The position numbers and the translations under genes were made by a program. Shown piece after piece: positions 45,046 through 53,447 of a DNA stretch of 64,000 nucleotides. Source of the stretch: Alphaproteobacteria bacterium UBA2966 (GTDB lineage Bacteria > Pseudomonadota > Alphaproteobacteria > UBA2966); the NCBI GenBank assembly GCA_002348365.1, contig DEBC01000044.1, positions 1 to 64,000 of the forward strand, in the 5' to 3' direction. Numbering within the stretch: position 1 is the first letter of the stretch; every line of letters starts with the position of its first letter. A model generated the notes under the pieces. That model was not told the origin of the DNA. It made no database searches and saw nothing but the letters and a program-made list of their open reading frames with translations.

Positions 45046-47379
45046 TCAGGCTGAACCTCCGACGCCCTGCATCGCCCGCCAGACCGTTTGTGGCGTCGCG
45101 GGACCCTCGAACTCCCTGACGTCGTAGGGGTTTAGCGCATCGATGACCGCGTTGGTGACGGCCGGGAAGGCACCGACAGCGCCTGCTTCGCCGCAACCCT
45201 TCACACCCAGCGGATTGGTGGTGCACGGAATTTCGTTGAAGGTGAGGTCGACGCTGGGCATTTCGTCGGCCCGGGGTATCGCGTAATCCATGAACGAGGC
45301 CGTCACCATCTGCCCGCTCTCCGGATCGAAGCGGATTCGCTCCATCAATGCCTGACCGATTCCTTGAGCAAGCCCCCCGTGCACCTGGCCGGCGGCGATC
45401 ATTGGATTGATGAGCACACCGAAATCATCAACGATCGAATAGCGTGCGAGTGACGAAAGACCCGTTTCCGGATCGACCTCGACCTCGCAGATGTGAGCCC
45501 CGTTGGGGAATGTCGAAGCTTCACGCTGATATTCCTGGAAAGTATCGAGCCCGCCTGGTTCGACACCATCGGGGAGCTGTTCGGGACTTCGTGAGATTCG
45601 CGCGACCTCCAGGATATCGAGCACACGATCGGTCCCGGCCACAACGAATTGTCCTTCAGAAAACTCGATATCGGCTTCGGCCGTTTCCAGAACATGGGCG
45701 GCGATGGCCTTCCCTTTTTCGATAATTCTCAGAGACGCGTGGTGAAGAGCCGATCCCCCCATGTGCATCGAGCGCGATCCGCCATGACCGCCGCCGTTGG
45801 CGATAAGATCGGTATCTCCTTGTCTGAAAACAATATTCTCGAACGGAATCCCAAGATTCGCAGAAACGAGCTGCGGGAATGTGGTCTCGTGTCCCTGACC
45901 GTTCGATCGTGTCCCAGTGATCAACACGACCCGGTCCTCGTCCTCGAACTTGATATCGACACACTCCTCGGGTGGTCCCATGGTCATTTCCATGTAGTAG
46001 GCGATACCCAGGCCACGCAACTTGCCGCGCGCTTCGGATTCCACGCGCCGCGCCTCGAAACCCGGCACGTCCGCCTGCACCAGGGCGCGGTCAAGCGTGT
46101 CGGCATAGGTGCCGGAGTCGACCGTGACTCCGTAGAAGTTGGTTACAGGTGCGGCGTCCGTCGGCATGAAATTGCGGCGGCGAAGCTCAAGCGCGTCAAT
46201 TCCCGTCTCCCGAGCGGCCACATCGATGAGCCTCTCCATCACGTTCATCGATTCCGCGTAGCCAACGCCACGATAGGCACCCAAAGGCGTCGCATTCGTG
46301 AACACGGCCTTCACATCCAGATAAACCGCGGGAATTTCATAGAGACCGCCGGTCAGAGTCCCATAGGCAATTGTGTGGAGCAGCGCCGCCGTGGCAGTGA
46401 CGTAAGCGCCGAGATTTCCGAGCGTCGAAACACGCAAGCCGACAAACTTGCCGTCAGAATCAATGCCAAGCTCGGCGTGCGTGACGTGGTCCCGGCCATG
46501 GTCATCGCTGAGATACGACTCCGTACGCTCGTTAATCCACTTCACGGGCCGCCCAATCCGCCGCGCCGCCCAGAGCACGAGGATGGTTTCGGGGTAGAGA
46601 AAATTCTTCATGCCAAAGCCGCCACCCACGTCCGGTGAAATGGCATGAATGTCCTCTGCAGGGACTTTGAGCGAATCGGCAAGGATGCCGCGCCCCAGAT
46701 GGATATTCTGCCCCGAGGTGTAGAGCACGTAGCGGGCCTGGCTCTCATCGAAGAACCCCATGGAACCCCGTGGCTCAATCGAATTGGCAATGACACGATG
46801 GTTGACGAGATCGAGGCGCACGACATGCGCGGCACCGGCAAGCGCTCTGTCCGTCGCGGAGGCGTCACCCACCTCCCAATCGTAGGAGAGATTCTTTTTG
46901 GGGCACTCCCAGATCGCAGGCGCATCGTCTGCCAGCGCCGAAACCGCATCGGTGACGGCCGGGAGTACCTCGTAATCCACGACGATCGACTCCGCCGCAT
47001 CCAATGCCTGCTCGCGGGTCTCTGCGACGACGAAGGCAACGCCGTCACCGAGATAGCGCACCCGGTCCGAGACGAGGACATGGCGGGGCGGTACGAAGAA
47101 TGGCGTGCCGTCCTTGTTGTCAGTCTTTGCATGTGGCCGCACGGGAAGGAGTCCGTCGGCCGACACGTCGGCTCCGGTAAGAATCGCGGCCACGCCGGGA
47201 AGCTTCTCCGCGGCAGAGGTATCGATCGACTTGATGACGGCGTGAGCGTGGGGTGATCGCAGTACAACGCCATGCAGCATGCCATCCACGTCAATGTCGT
47301 CGACGAATTGACTGGAGCCGGTAAGAAACCGCAAGTCCTCTGTCCGCCGGATGGACTGTCCGATTCCGTAAACCGCCAT
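45046..47379 (-). CDS. Molybdenum hydroxylase catalytic subunit (CoxL/XdhB-type), copy 4
   Basis: 777 aa. Molybdenum-site elements: DVGGGFGMKNFLYPETILV, LGAYRGVGYAESMNVMERL, GGHGGSRSMHMGG, catalytic Glu E731 in VKGCGEAGAVGAF. It shares YRGVG with copies 1 and 2 but has Tyr where they have Arg (GVGY). The preceding gene on this strand is an OYE-type flavoenzyme (51 bp gap), then an amidase and an AtzG-like protein. This amidase-plus-hydroxylase order fits N-heterocycle or amide degradation. As with the other copies, no small subunits lie nearby, so they must be encoded elsewhere or be shared. Confidence 0.93.
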   Translation of the reverse strand: MAVYGIGQSIRRTEDLRFLTGSSQFVDDIDVDGMLHGVVLRSPHAHAVIKSIDTSAAEKLPGVAAILTGADVSADGLLPVRPHAKTDNKDGTPFFVPPRHVLVSDRVRYLGDGVAFVVAETREQALDAAESIVVDYEVLPAVTDAVSALADDAPAIWECPKKNLSYDWEVGDASATDRALAGAAHVVRLDLVNHRVIANSIEPRGSMGFFDESQARYVLYTSGQNIHLGRGILADSLKVPAEDIHAISPDVGGGFGMKNFLYPETILVLWAARRIGRPVKWINERTESYLSDDHGRDHVTHAELGIDSDGKFVGLRVSTLGNLGAYVTATAALLHTIAYGTLTGGLYEIPAVYLDVKAVFTNATPLGAYRGVGYAESMNVMERLIDVAARETGIDALELRRRNFMPTDAAPVTNFYGVTVDSGTYADTLDRALVQADVPGFEARRVESEARGKLRGLGIAYYMEMTMGPPEECVDIKFEDEDRVVLITGTRSNGQGHETTFPQLVSANLGIPFENIVFRQGDTDLIANGGGHGGSRSMHMGGSALHHASLRIIEKGKAIAAHVLETAEADIEFSEGQFVVAGTDRVLDILEVARISRSPEQLPDGVEPGGLDTFQEYQREASTFPNGAHICEVEVDPETGLSSLARYSIVDDFGVLINPMIAAGQVHGGLAQGIGQALMERIRFDPESGQMVTASFMDYAIPRADEMPSVDLTFNEIPCTTNPLGVKGCGEAGAVGAFPAVTNAVIDALNPYDVREFEGPATPQTVWRAMQGVGGSA

Positions 47380-47430
47380 GCCTATCTCCTTCCCAGAAAA
47401 ATGGTGTCAGAGATATCTCCGGTCACCATT

Positions 47431-48648
47431 TTATCGTGACGATTTTGAAGGAGTGTCCACCCGGCCGCCACCCCAGGCGCGATCAGTGTTGAGATCCTTC
47501 GGGGTCCAGTTGCCCGTGTAGGCCGCCCGTCCTTCAGACCGAGCCGGATTGTATTGTGATGGATAACTGATGTTCGCCGCGCCCAGTTCGTGGGCCGCGT
47601 GCCAGGCCCACCGTGGTTCGTAGAGCATTCCGCGGGCCAGGGCGACAAGATCGGCTCGTTCCTCCGTAACGATCGCTTCCGCCTGTGAGGCTTCGGTGAT
47701 CATGCCGACCGCCACAGTGGGGATATCGGTCTCACGACGGATCGTTTCGGCGAACGGCACCTGGTAGCCGGGTGCCACGGGAATGGGCTTGTCGACCACC
47801 AGACCTCCGCTCGATGTCACGATGAAATCGCAACCTCGGTCCTTCAGATCACGGACCACCTCAACCGTATCGTCAATCTCGAGTCCACCTTCGGCCCAGT
47901 CGACCGCTGAAAGCCGCACACCCATGGGGCGATCACCGGGCCAGACATCGCGCATGGCTGCAAACACTTCCAGCAGGAAGCGGCGGCGATTGACCGAACT
48001 CCCGCCGTGGTCATCGTCACGGTGATTGCTGAGCGGCGAGAGAAATTGATGGAACAAATATCCGTGCGCGGCGTGGATCTCGAGCAGGTCATAGCCGATG
48101 CGTGCGGCCCGCCGTGTGGCTTCGACGAAACGATCTTGGAGGCAATGGAGATCCTCGACCGAGAGAGCTCGGGGCGGAGGATATGGCGATCCCATGGAGA
48201 TCGACGAGGGCGCAACCGACTCCCAACCGCCCTCCTCCGGCGGAATGGGCGCGCGGTCCTGCCAGGGCGGCAGGATCGAAGCCTTGCGACCCGCATGACC
48301 CAGCTGAATTCCAAATGATGCCGGGCTGTTCTCGCGGCAAAACTCAAGCACCCTGGTCAGGGACGCCTCGCAGGCGTCGGAATAAAGCCCGACACATCCC
48401 GGGCCATTTCGGCCCACCGCTTCCGGATACACGGCCTCCGTCATCACGAGACCGGCCCCCGAGATGGCCATGTGTCCGAGGTGCATCAAGTGCCAGTTGG
48501 TCATACAGCCATCGACGGCACTGAACTGGCTCATCGGCGCCACGACAATCCGGTTGGACAGCGTCAGCCCGCGCAGGGTGAACGGAGTGAACAATGACGG
48601 CTGGGAAGCCTGGATCATGCCTTCGCTCATCGCCCCACCACCCGACAT
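47431..48648 (-). CDS. NADH:flavin oxidoreductase (OYE family, YqjM-like)
   Basis: 405 aa (or 399 aa from the ATG at 48630, which has GGTGGGG just upstream). A single FMN TIM barrel: RIVVAPMSQFSAVDGCMTNW at the N-terminus, substrate-site IQLGHAGRKASI, and DLVALARGMLYEPRW near the phosphate end. Unlike the FadH-like protein at 10013-11980 it has no Fe-S or FAD extension. These ene-reductases reduce alpha,beta-unsaturated carbonyl, nitro or xenobiotic compounds with NADPH. It begins 10 bp after the amidase stop, so the two are co-transcribed and may act on one compound. Confidence 0.9.
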   Translation of the reverse strand: MSGGGAMSEGMIQASQPSLFTPFTLRGLTLSNRIVVAPMSQFSAVDGCMTNWHLMHLGHMAISGAGLVMTEAVYPEAVGRNGPGCVGLYSDACEASLTRVLEFCRENSPASFGIQLGHAGRKASILPPWQDRAPIPPEEGGWESVAPSSISMGSPYPPPRALSVEDLHCLQDRFVEATRRAARIGYDLLEIHAAHGYLFHQFLSPLSNHRDDDHGGSSVNRRRFLLEVFAAMRDVWPGDRPMGVRLSAVDWAEGGLEIDDTVEVVRDLKDRGCDFIVTSSGGLVVDKPIPVAPGYQVPFAETIRRETDIPTVAVGMITEASQAEAIVTEERADLVALARGMLYEPRWAWHAAHELGAANISYPSQYNPARSEGRAAYTGNWTPKDLNTDRAWGGGRVDTPSKSSR

Positions 48649-48657
48649 GCGGTAACG

Positions 48658-50070
48658 CTAGATATCGGGAGCCCGTTCGTGCCAGTCCGTCTCACGCTGG
48701 TACATGTGGGCTACGTTCAACAGTGTGGGCTCAGCGAAGGGCTGACCCACGAGCTGGAAGCTGATCGGCAGCCCGTTACCGGAGAATCCACAGGGCACGG
48801 AGATCGCCGGCAGGCCCAGGTAACTGATCGTTCGGGTGAACTTGGGGAACAATCCCATGGTCTGCACCGCTTTTTCGGGCGAAGCCGGATCGGCATCGAC
48901 CAATGTCGGCGCAGGCATCGGACCGGTCGGGATGTGGAGGACGTCAACGCGCGAGAGCACCTTGTCGAGAAATTCACTCAATAGCGGTCCGCGCATGCGA
49001 AGCGCCTCGATGTAGCGGGTGGCCGGAATGAATAAACCCGGTTCCATGGGCACGCGGATTGCGATCTGGTAATCGTCAGGGCGCTCGGCAAGCCACTTCT
49101 CATGCAGGGCCGCTGCCTCCGCTGCGAGAATGAGTTGCCCCAGACTCATCGCGAGGCTCGGATCTGGTATTTCGACCTCGACGAGCTCTGCACCTAGATC
49201 TGCGAAGACAGCCCGCGCGACCTCAATACCAGCAGCGACATCATCATCGATATCCTCGTTGTAGTAATTCTTCGCGACACCGATGCGAAGCCCTTTGAGG
49301 CTGGACTCGATGCCGTCCTCGTAGTCGGGAACAGGTGCATGATGAGACTGAGGATCGCGAGGGTCGTAGCCAGCGATGGCCGACATCATTCGGGCGACGT
49401 CCCGCGCGGTCCGTGTCATCGGCCCAAGCGTATCACTGGCCCAGGACCGGGGCATGACTCCGTAGCGGGAAACCCGACCGTCTGTCGGTTTGATCCCGGT
49501 AATTCCGCACAATCCCGCAGGGATACGCACAGAACCGCCGGTATCGGAACCCAGCGAACCGGCAACCATCCGCGCCGCCACCGCTGTACCGGAACCGCTG
49601 GAGGATCCACCGACGATGTGATCCGTGTTCCAGGGATTGCGGCAATCCCCATAGTGTTCGTTGTGGCCGGTTCCACTGGCCGCGAACTCCGCCATGTTGA
49701 GTGTTCCGATCTCGATCGCGCCCGCCGCATCGAGACGCTCCAGGGCGGTTGCGGTCACCTCTGCCTTTACCTGACTGCGAATCTTCGAACCGCAGGTGGA
49801 GACTCGGCCCGCGCGGTATAGCAGGTCTTTATGCGCCATCGGAACGCCGTGAAGGGACGGCAGGTCTTCACCTTTCGCCTGCCGTTCATCCGCAGCTCGC
49901 GCGGCTTCCATCGCCCCATCCCCTTCGAGCAGGATGAATGCATTCACAAGGGGTTGCAGCCGTTCGATCCGCGCGAGTGTTGCTTCCATCACTTCCGTCG
50001 CCGAAAGCTTGCGCGTTCGGATAGCGTCGGTAACGTCACATAGCGTAAGGCTCGTTATTTCATCGCTCAT
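48658..50070 (-). CDS. Amidase (amidase signature family)
   Basis: 470 aa. The Ser-cisSer-Lys triad is complete: K81 (HGVPMAHKDLL), cis-Ser S156 (GGSSSGSGTA) and nucleophile S180 (SDTGGSVRIPAGLCG), with the expected 24-residue separation of the two serines. Hydrolyses a small amide to acid and ammonia, or acts as a carbamoyl/biuret-type hydrolase. Its start overlaps the AtzG-like gene by 4 bp, an arrangement known for AtzE-type amidases, which need that small subunit. The C-terminal half (FTRTISYLGLPAISVPCGFS) is typical. Substrate unknown. Confidence 0.93.
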   Translation of the reverse strand: MSDEITSLTLCDVTDAIRTRKLSATEVMEATLARIERLQPLVNAFILLEGDGAMEAARAADERQAKGEDLPSLHGVPMAHKDLLYRAGRVSTCGSKIRSQVKAEVTATALERLDAAGAIEIGTLNMAEFAASGTGHNEHYGDCRNPWNTDHIVGGSSSGSGTAVAARMVAGSLGSDTGGSVRIPAGLCGITGIKPTDGRVSRYGVMPRSWASDTLGPMTRTARDVARMMSAIAGYDPRDPQSHHAPVPDYEDGIESSLKGLRIGVAKNYYNEDIDDDVAAGIEVARAVFADLGAELVEVEIPDPSLAMSLGQLILAAEAAALHEKWLAERPDDYQIAIRVPMEPGLFIPATRYIEALRMRGPLLSEFLDKVLSRVDVLHIPTGPMPAPTLVDADPASPEKAVQTMGLFPKFTRTISYLGLPAISVPCGFSGNGLPISFQLVGQPFAEPTLLNVAHMYQRETDWHERAPDI

Positions 50071-50276
50071 GACGCGCCGCCATCATCGAGAGACTCCAGG
50101 ATGACCTGTCGCGCGCTCAAGAGCTCGTCGTTGAAGTCTGACTGCTGGCCGGCCCGACGTGCTGCTTCCGCCAGATCGGACACCTGACTGGCGACCTCGC
50201 CTGCCCGTTTCTCAGACATCTCGATCCCATAAATGTCCCGGGCCATCTCCCGGATCGTCGTCGCACTGAATGCCAT
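50067..50276 (-). CDS. AtzG-like/GatC-like small amidase partner
   Basis: 69 aa, starting behind a strong GGGGAGG ribosome-binding sequence and overlapping the amidase start by 4 bp. Composition is helical (YGIEMSEKRAGEVASQVSDL; RQVILESLDDG), matching the short GatC-like/AtzG proteins that stabilise an amidase in the AtzE-AtzG complex of cyanuric-acid breakdown. Family assignment rests on size, position and helical pattern, not on a catalytic motif. It would act in the cytoplasm as a non-catalytic subunit of the adjacent amidase. The disrupted SDR gene lies 39 bp upstream on the same strand. Confidence 0.72.
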   Translation of the reverse strand: MAFSATTIREMARDIYGIEMSEKRAGEVASQVSDLAEAARRAGQQSDFNDELLSARQVILESLDDGGAS

Positions 50277-50315
50277 CTCGTGCCTCCCCTTGAACGCCTC
50301 TAATCATTGTTTACA

Positions 50316-50905
50316 TCAATGCGCGAACCGGCGCATACCGCCGTCCACATCGATGACCGCCCCAGTCACGTAGCGGGCCAACGGCGAGGCCAGAAATGCC
50401 ACCATCGGCGCCAGATCGCCTGGATCCCCGAAATATCCTACCGGAATGTGCCGGTCGGCAAACCTTCGTCGATCTTCCTCTGTCGGATAGAGACTGTCAG
50501 CGATGACGCTGCGAATTCGGCCAGGCACCACACTGTTCACAGTTACTCCGTCCGCTGCGGCTTCACGCGAGAGACCTTTGGCCCAGGCCTGGGCGGCAGC
50601 CTTGGCAGCCGTGGATGCGCTTGTGCTGAAGGGCTCCATTGATCCGGTAATGTTGATGATGCGGCGGTGACAGCTTCCCAGAGTCGTATGGGAGCCGCCG
50701 GGTCAGTGACATCATCGTCAATGACCATCGGCCTCGCCACACCTGAAGACGCAATGGCTTCCGCCACCTCCACCAGCGGATCCCTGCTGCGAGAACAGAT
50801 CGCCAGCAGCATACCCTCCGCAGCGGGCAGTTCAGCGACTCCCCGACCGATACCTGTGCTCGCACCGGTCTCAAGACAGACCCGGCCCTTCAATTGAAGG
50901 TCCAC
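50316..50905 (-). pseudogene. Short-chain dehydrogenase/reductase, internal deletion
   Basis: The N-terminal half (MDLQLKGRVCLETGASTGIG to LWEAVTA) keeps the TGxxxGIG cofactor motif. The C-terminal part (RRIINITGSMEPFSTSAS, then KAAAQAWAKGLSREAAADG and VDGGMRRFAH) follows in another frame. Between them about 50 residues, including the NNAG region, are missing, and the junction near 50660 is frame-shifted. The residue four before the catalytic Lys is Ser (ASTAAK) rather than Tyr, which may be a subfamily trait. An intact form would be near 255 aa. It heads the minus-strand run to the amidase and OYE genes, so the operon's first enzyme appears lost. Confidence 0.83.
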
Positions 50906-51039
50906 GCGCAGCCCCCCTATCCCCTGCTGCCATCAATCATAGGGACCCGGCCGTCAACGCACCAAACATTCTCCGGCGCGCTGCAAAGGTGCACTGTATG
51001 CTTAGAACCATTCCTGTCGCAGCCGAGCAGAGGCAAGTC

Positions 51040-51804
51040 ATGCCACGTATTCTCGTCATTGTCCCCGCACCCGTGTCCGGCCAGCAGCTTGAACTGCGCA
51101 AGGCCCAGGTAGGTGTCGCCGCATTACCCGAAGACGTCGAGGTCGACTTCCGTGCTGTCCGCGCGTCGGCGGACAATCAGGTCAGCCACCACGACTACGC
51201 CCTCAGCGAAATTTGCATCCTGGAGGCAGGTCTGACCGCTGAGGAGGAAGGTTACGACGCGATTTGTATCGATACGGTCAGCGACAGCGGGGTCAACACA
51301 TTGCGTTCCATGCTTGACATTCCTGTCGTGGGACCGGGCCGCACCACCTACCTGGTCGCCTTGATGCTGAGCAATCGATTCTCCGTCGTCACCATGTGGG
51401 ACAAGTGGAAGCCGCTGGTGAAAAAGACGCTCACGGATCTACAGATGCTGGACCGTTGTGCCTCGATACGGGCCATCGGCATTGAACCGGACACGCGTGG
51501 GCTTCTCGACGGCAAGGAAGACGAGACCTTCGCAAAAATGCTGGAAACTGCCAGGCTGTGTATCGACGAAGACGGCGCCGAGGTCATCTGTTTGGGATCG
51601 ACGACCATGCACGACGCCGCCGAGTTCCTGAAATCGAAGCTCGAGGTTCCGGTGATCAATCCAGGGCCCCTCTCCTATCAGGTCGCCAGTGCGCTGGCCC
51701 GTCTAAGGCTTGCGCAAAGCAGATCGGCATGGCCGTCACCGGTGAAGCCCAAGGAAGATATGATCCACGCAATGATCGAGGCCGCCACCGCGTTCACGAA
51801 GTAG
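51040..51804 (+). CDS. Asp/Glu/hydantoin racemase-family protein lacking catalytic cysteines
   Basis: 254 aa from the ATG at 51040 (AGAGGC upstream; starts MPRILVIVPAPVSGQQLELR). Two-domain fold with the first-domain segment GYDAICIDTVSDSG and PVVGPG, and the second-domain DGAEVICLGSTTM. Where racemases carry the two catalytic Cys (xACFSDPG and LGCAGM patterns) this protein has T79 and S187. C76 and C184 lie three residues earlier and point differently in the pattern. It is therefore unlikely to be a standard racemase; relatives include maleate-isomerase- or decarboxylase-like proteins. It sits between the SDR pseudogene (divergent) and a Rieske oxygenase (convergent). Confidence 0.83.
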   Translation: MPRILVIVPAPVSGQQLELRKAQVGVAALPEDVEVDFRAVRASADNQVSHHDYALSEICILEAGLTAEEEGYDAICIDTVSDSGVNTLRSMLDIPVVGPGRTTYLVALMLSNRFSVVTMWDKWKPLVKKTLTDLQMLDRCASIRAIGIEPDTRGLLDGKEDETFAKMLETARLCIDEDGAEVICLGSTTMHDAAEFLKSKLEVPVINPGPLSYQVASALARLRLAQSRSAWPSPVKPKEDMIHAMIEAATAFTK

Positions 51805-51950
51805 GTTGAGCTCTGATGTGGGGCCAGACTCGAGTCTGTGTCTCGATTTACCGCATCCCGACTTTCCCCCAACAGAGACGATTGAGGCCTGGTAGCGCCG
51901 CGGGAGGTCTCCCGCAGACCGGAGAGGTTAGGCGGGAGCGAGATTCTCGT

Positions 51951-53327
51951 TCACTTCTTGCTCTCAGCCAGCAACGACTCTTTCATCGCTTCCATCCGCT
52001 CGGCGATGGCGGCATCCCGGCCCGGTCCCGGCGCTTCGGGAGCCTCTAGCACGATATCGACGGCACGCCGACCGACCTCGGCGACCAACTCGTCGTCTCC
52101 TGAATCGCATTGCGGAATTCGCAAAATGGTATCGAAGGAATATGTCGCACGCGTGTCCCAGCCATTCTGCGGCAGGTGCAAATCGGTCTCCATCTCGCCC
52201 CGGACAGCGCGACGAAGCTGACGGCGTATGATCAGCACACCCTCGTCCGTCGTACCCCTGTGTTCGCCGCCGTGGTTGGGAATCGGGCCCTGACTCACCA
52301 GGACTTCCCAGTCACCCGGCACGCGCTGCGCCTCTTCATAGGGTCGGCCCATAGTCTGGCCGGGTCCGAAGTCAATCTTCTCCTTACCGACCTTGCTGCG
52401 GTCTCGATATTCGGGATCGGTGACATCGTCCCGGAAGTGGCGGATTCCGAAGATCATGCAGTGCGTATCGTCGATGGGCACGGTCCAGCGCGACATTGCG
52501 ATCCGCGTGTACAGACGCTCAGAGTCGATCTCCCCCATCAACGCCGGCGGCTGGAACAGGCTGGGAAGCAACGTGTGAATACAGCGTACCCACACAAAAT
52601 CGCGCACGCGTCGACTCACCGCATAAAGGCAACCGTGACCCTCATCGGTCTCGCGATACTCCGTCTCCGGCATGATGACCATGTCGGGTTGAAGCTGAAG
52701 CCCGGCCGTGCGGCTGTGCAGGAAAACCGTGTGGGCGGCGTCGATGATGTTTTCCTGAACGTGTAGCCAGTTGCAGGAATGCCAGATCGAATAAGGGACG
52801 TACTCTGAGTCCGGCATGCGGAACACATCGTAGTCGGGAAAAGGCGGCTTGTTCTCCGGCGACCCCATGTAAGCGAAGACCAGCCCATGGAATTCCACAG
52901 CCGGATAGGCACCGTGGCGGAATGAACTCTTCAGATGCGAGCCGGGAGGCTCTCCCGGGGTGTCCAGAATCGTGCCGTCGGCGTCGAACAACCAGCCATG
53001 ATAGCAGCAGCGCAATCCTCTCTCGGCAATGATCCCGTATTCGAGCGACGTGCCACGATGCGAGCAATGCCGATGCAGGACACCGATCGTTCCGGACTTG
53101 TCTCGGTACGCAACGAGATCCTCTCCCATGATGCGAATTGCCAGAGGCAGTTCCGTGAGATCGGATGCGAGGCAAACGGGTTGCCAGAAACGCCGGAGAT
53201 ATTCGCCTGCTTTGGTACCCGGGTCGGATTCGACGAGCTCCATGTCGGGTCTACGCGGAATGGAGGCCCGGAGATAACCCGAATAGGGCTGGTTCAACGA
53301 TCCTTGCGTTTCTTCTTCCATCGCCAT
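51951..53327 (-). CDS. Rieske 2Fe-2S aromatic oxygenase, phthalate 4,5-dioxygenase-like
   Basis: 458 aa, paralogue of the protein at 1941-3326. Rieske ligands C88-x-H90 and C107-x2-H110 (HRHCSHRG; CCYHGW), mononuclear iron region ENIIDAAHTVFLHSR, and C-terminal EHRGTTDEGVL. Both also share EYG(I) and LKSSF-type segments. Divergent from the HpaB-HyuA-HyuB operon across about 120 bp. Such enzymes take electrons from a phthalate-dioxygenase-reductase-type protein, not present here. Probably oxidises an aromatic or N-heterocyclic acid before HpaB or hydantoinase-type ring opening. Confidence 0.92.
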   Translation of the reverse strand: MAMEEETQGSLNQPYSGYLRASIPRRPDMELVESDPGTKAGEYLRRFWQPVCLASDLTELPLAIRIMGEDLVAYRDKSGTIGVLHRHCSHRGTSLEYGIIAERGLRCCYHGWLFDADGTILDTPGEPPGSHLKSSFRHGAYPAVEFHGLVFAYMGSPENKPPFPDYDVFRMPDSEYVPYSIWHSCNWLHVQENIIDAAHTVFLHSRTAGLQLQPDMVIMPETEYRETDEGHGCLYAVSRRVRDFVWVRCIHTLLPSLFQPPALMGEIDSERLYTRIAMSRWTVPIDDTHCMIFGIRHFRDDVTDPEYRDRSKVGKEKIDFGPGQTMGRPYEEAQRVPGDWEVLVSQGPIPNHGGEHRGTTDEGVLIIRRQLRRAVRGEMETDLHLPQNGWDTRATYSFDTILRIPQCDSGDDELVAEVGRRAVDIVLEAPEAPGPGRDAAIAERMEAMKESLLAESKK

Positions 53328-53447
53328 TGAAGGTGTACCTGCGCGCTGGATACCCTAGAGATCGTATCAAAACGGCTGACGAAGTCATATTGGACTGCCC
53401 GCCCAGGGTTGAACAGGCCGGCGCCAACAATTCGGAAAGACACAACT

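Noticed and set aside
45649..46638. A 329-aa plus-strand frame inside Mo-hydroxylase copy 4
   Set aside because: Fully antisense to a gene with conserved catalytic motifs; no domain or ribosome-binding site of its own.
47422..47440. GTCAC/GTGAC inverted repeat as a terminator after the OYE gene
   Set aside because: Stem is 5 bp with a 9-nt loop and partly inside the coding end; downstream gene on the same strand is close, so a terminator is unconvincing.
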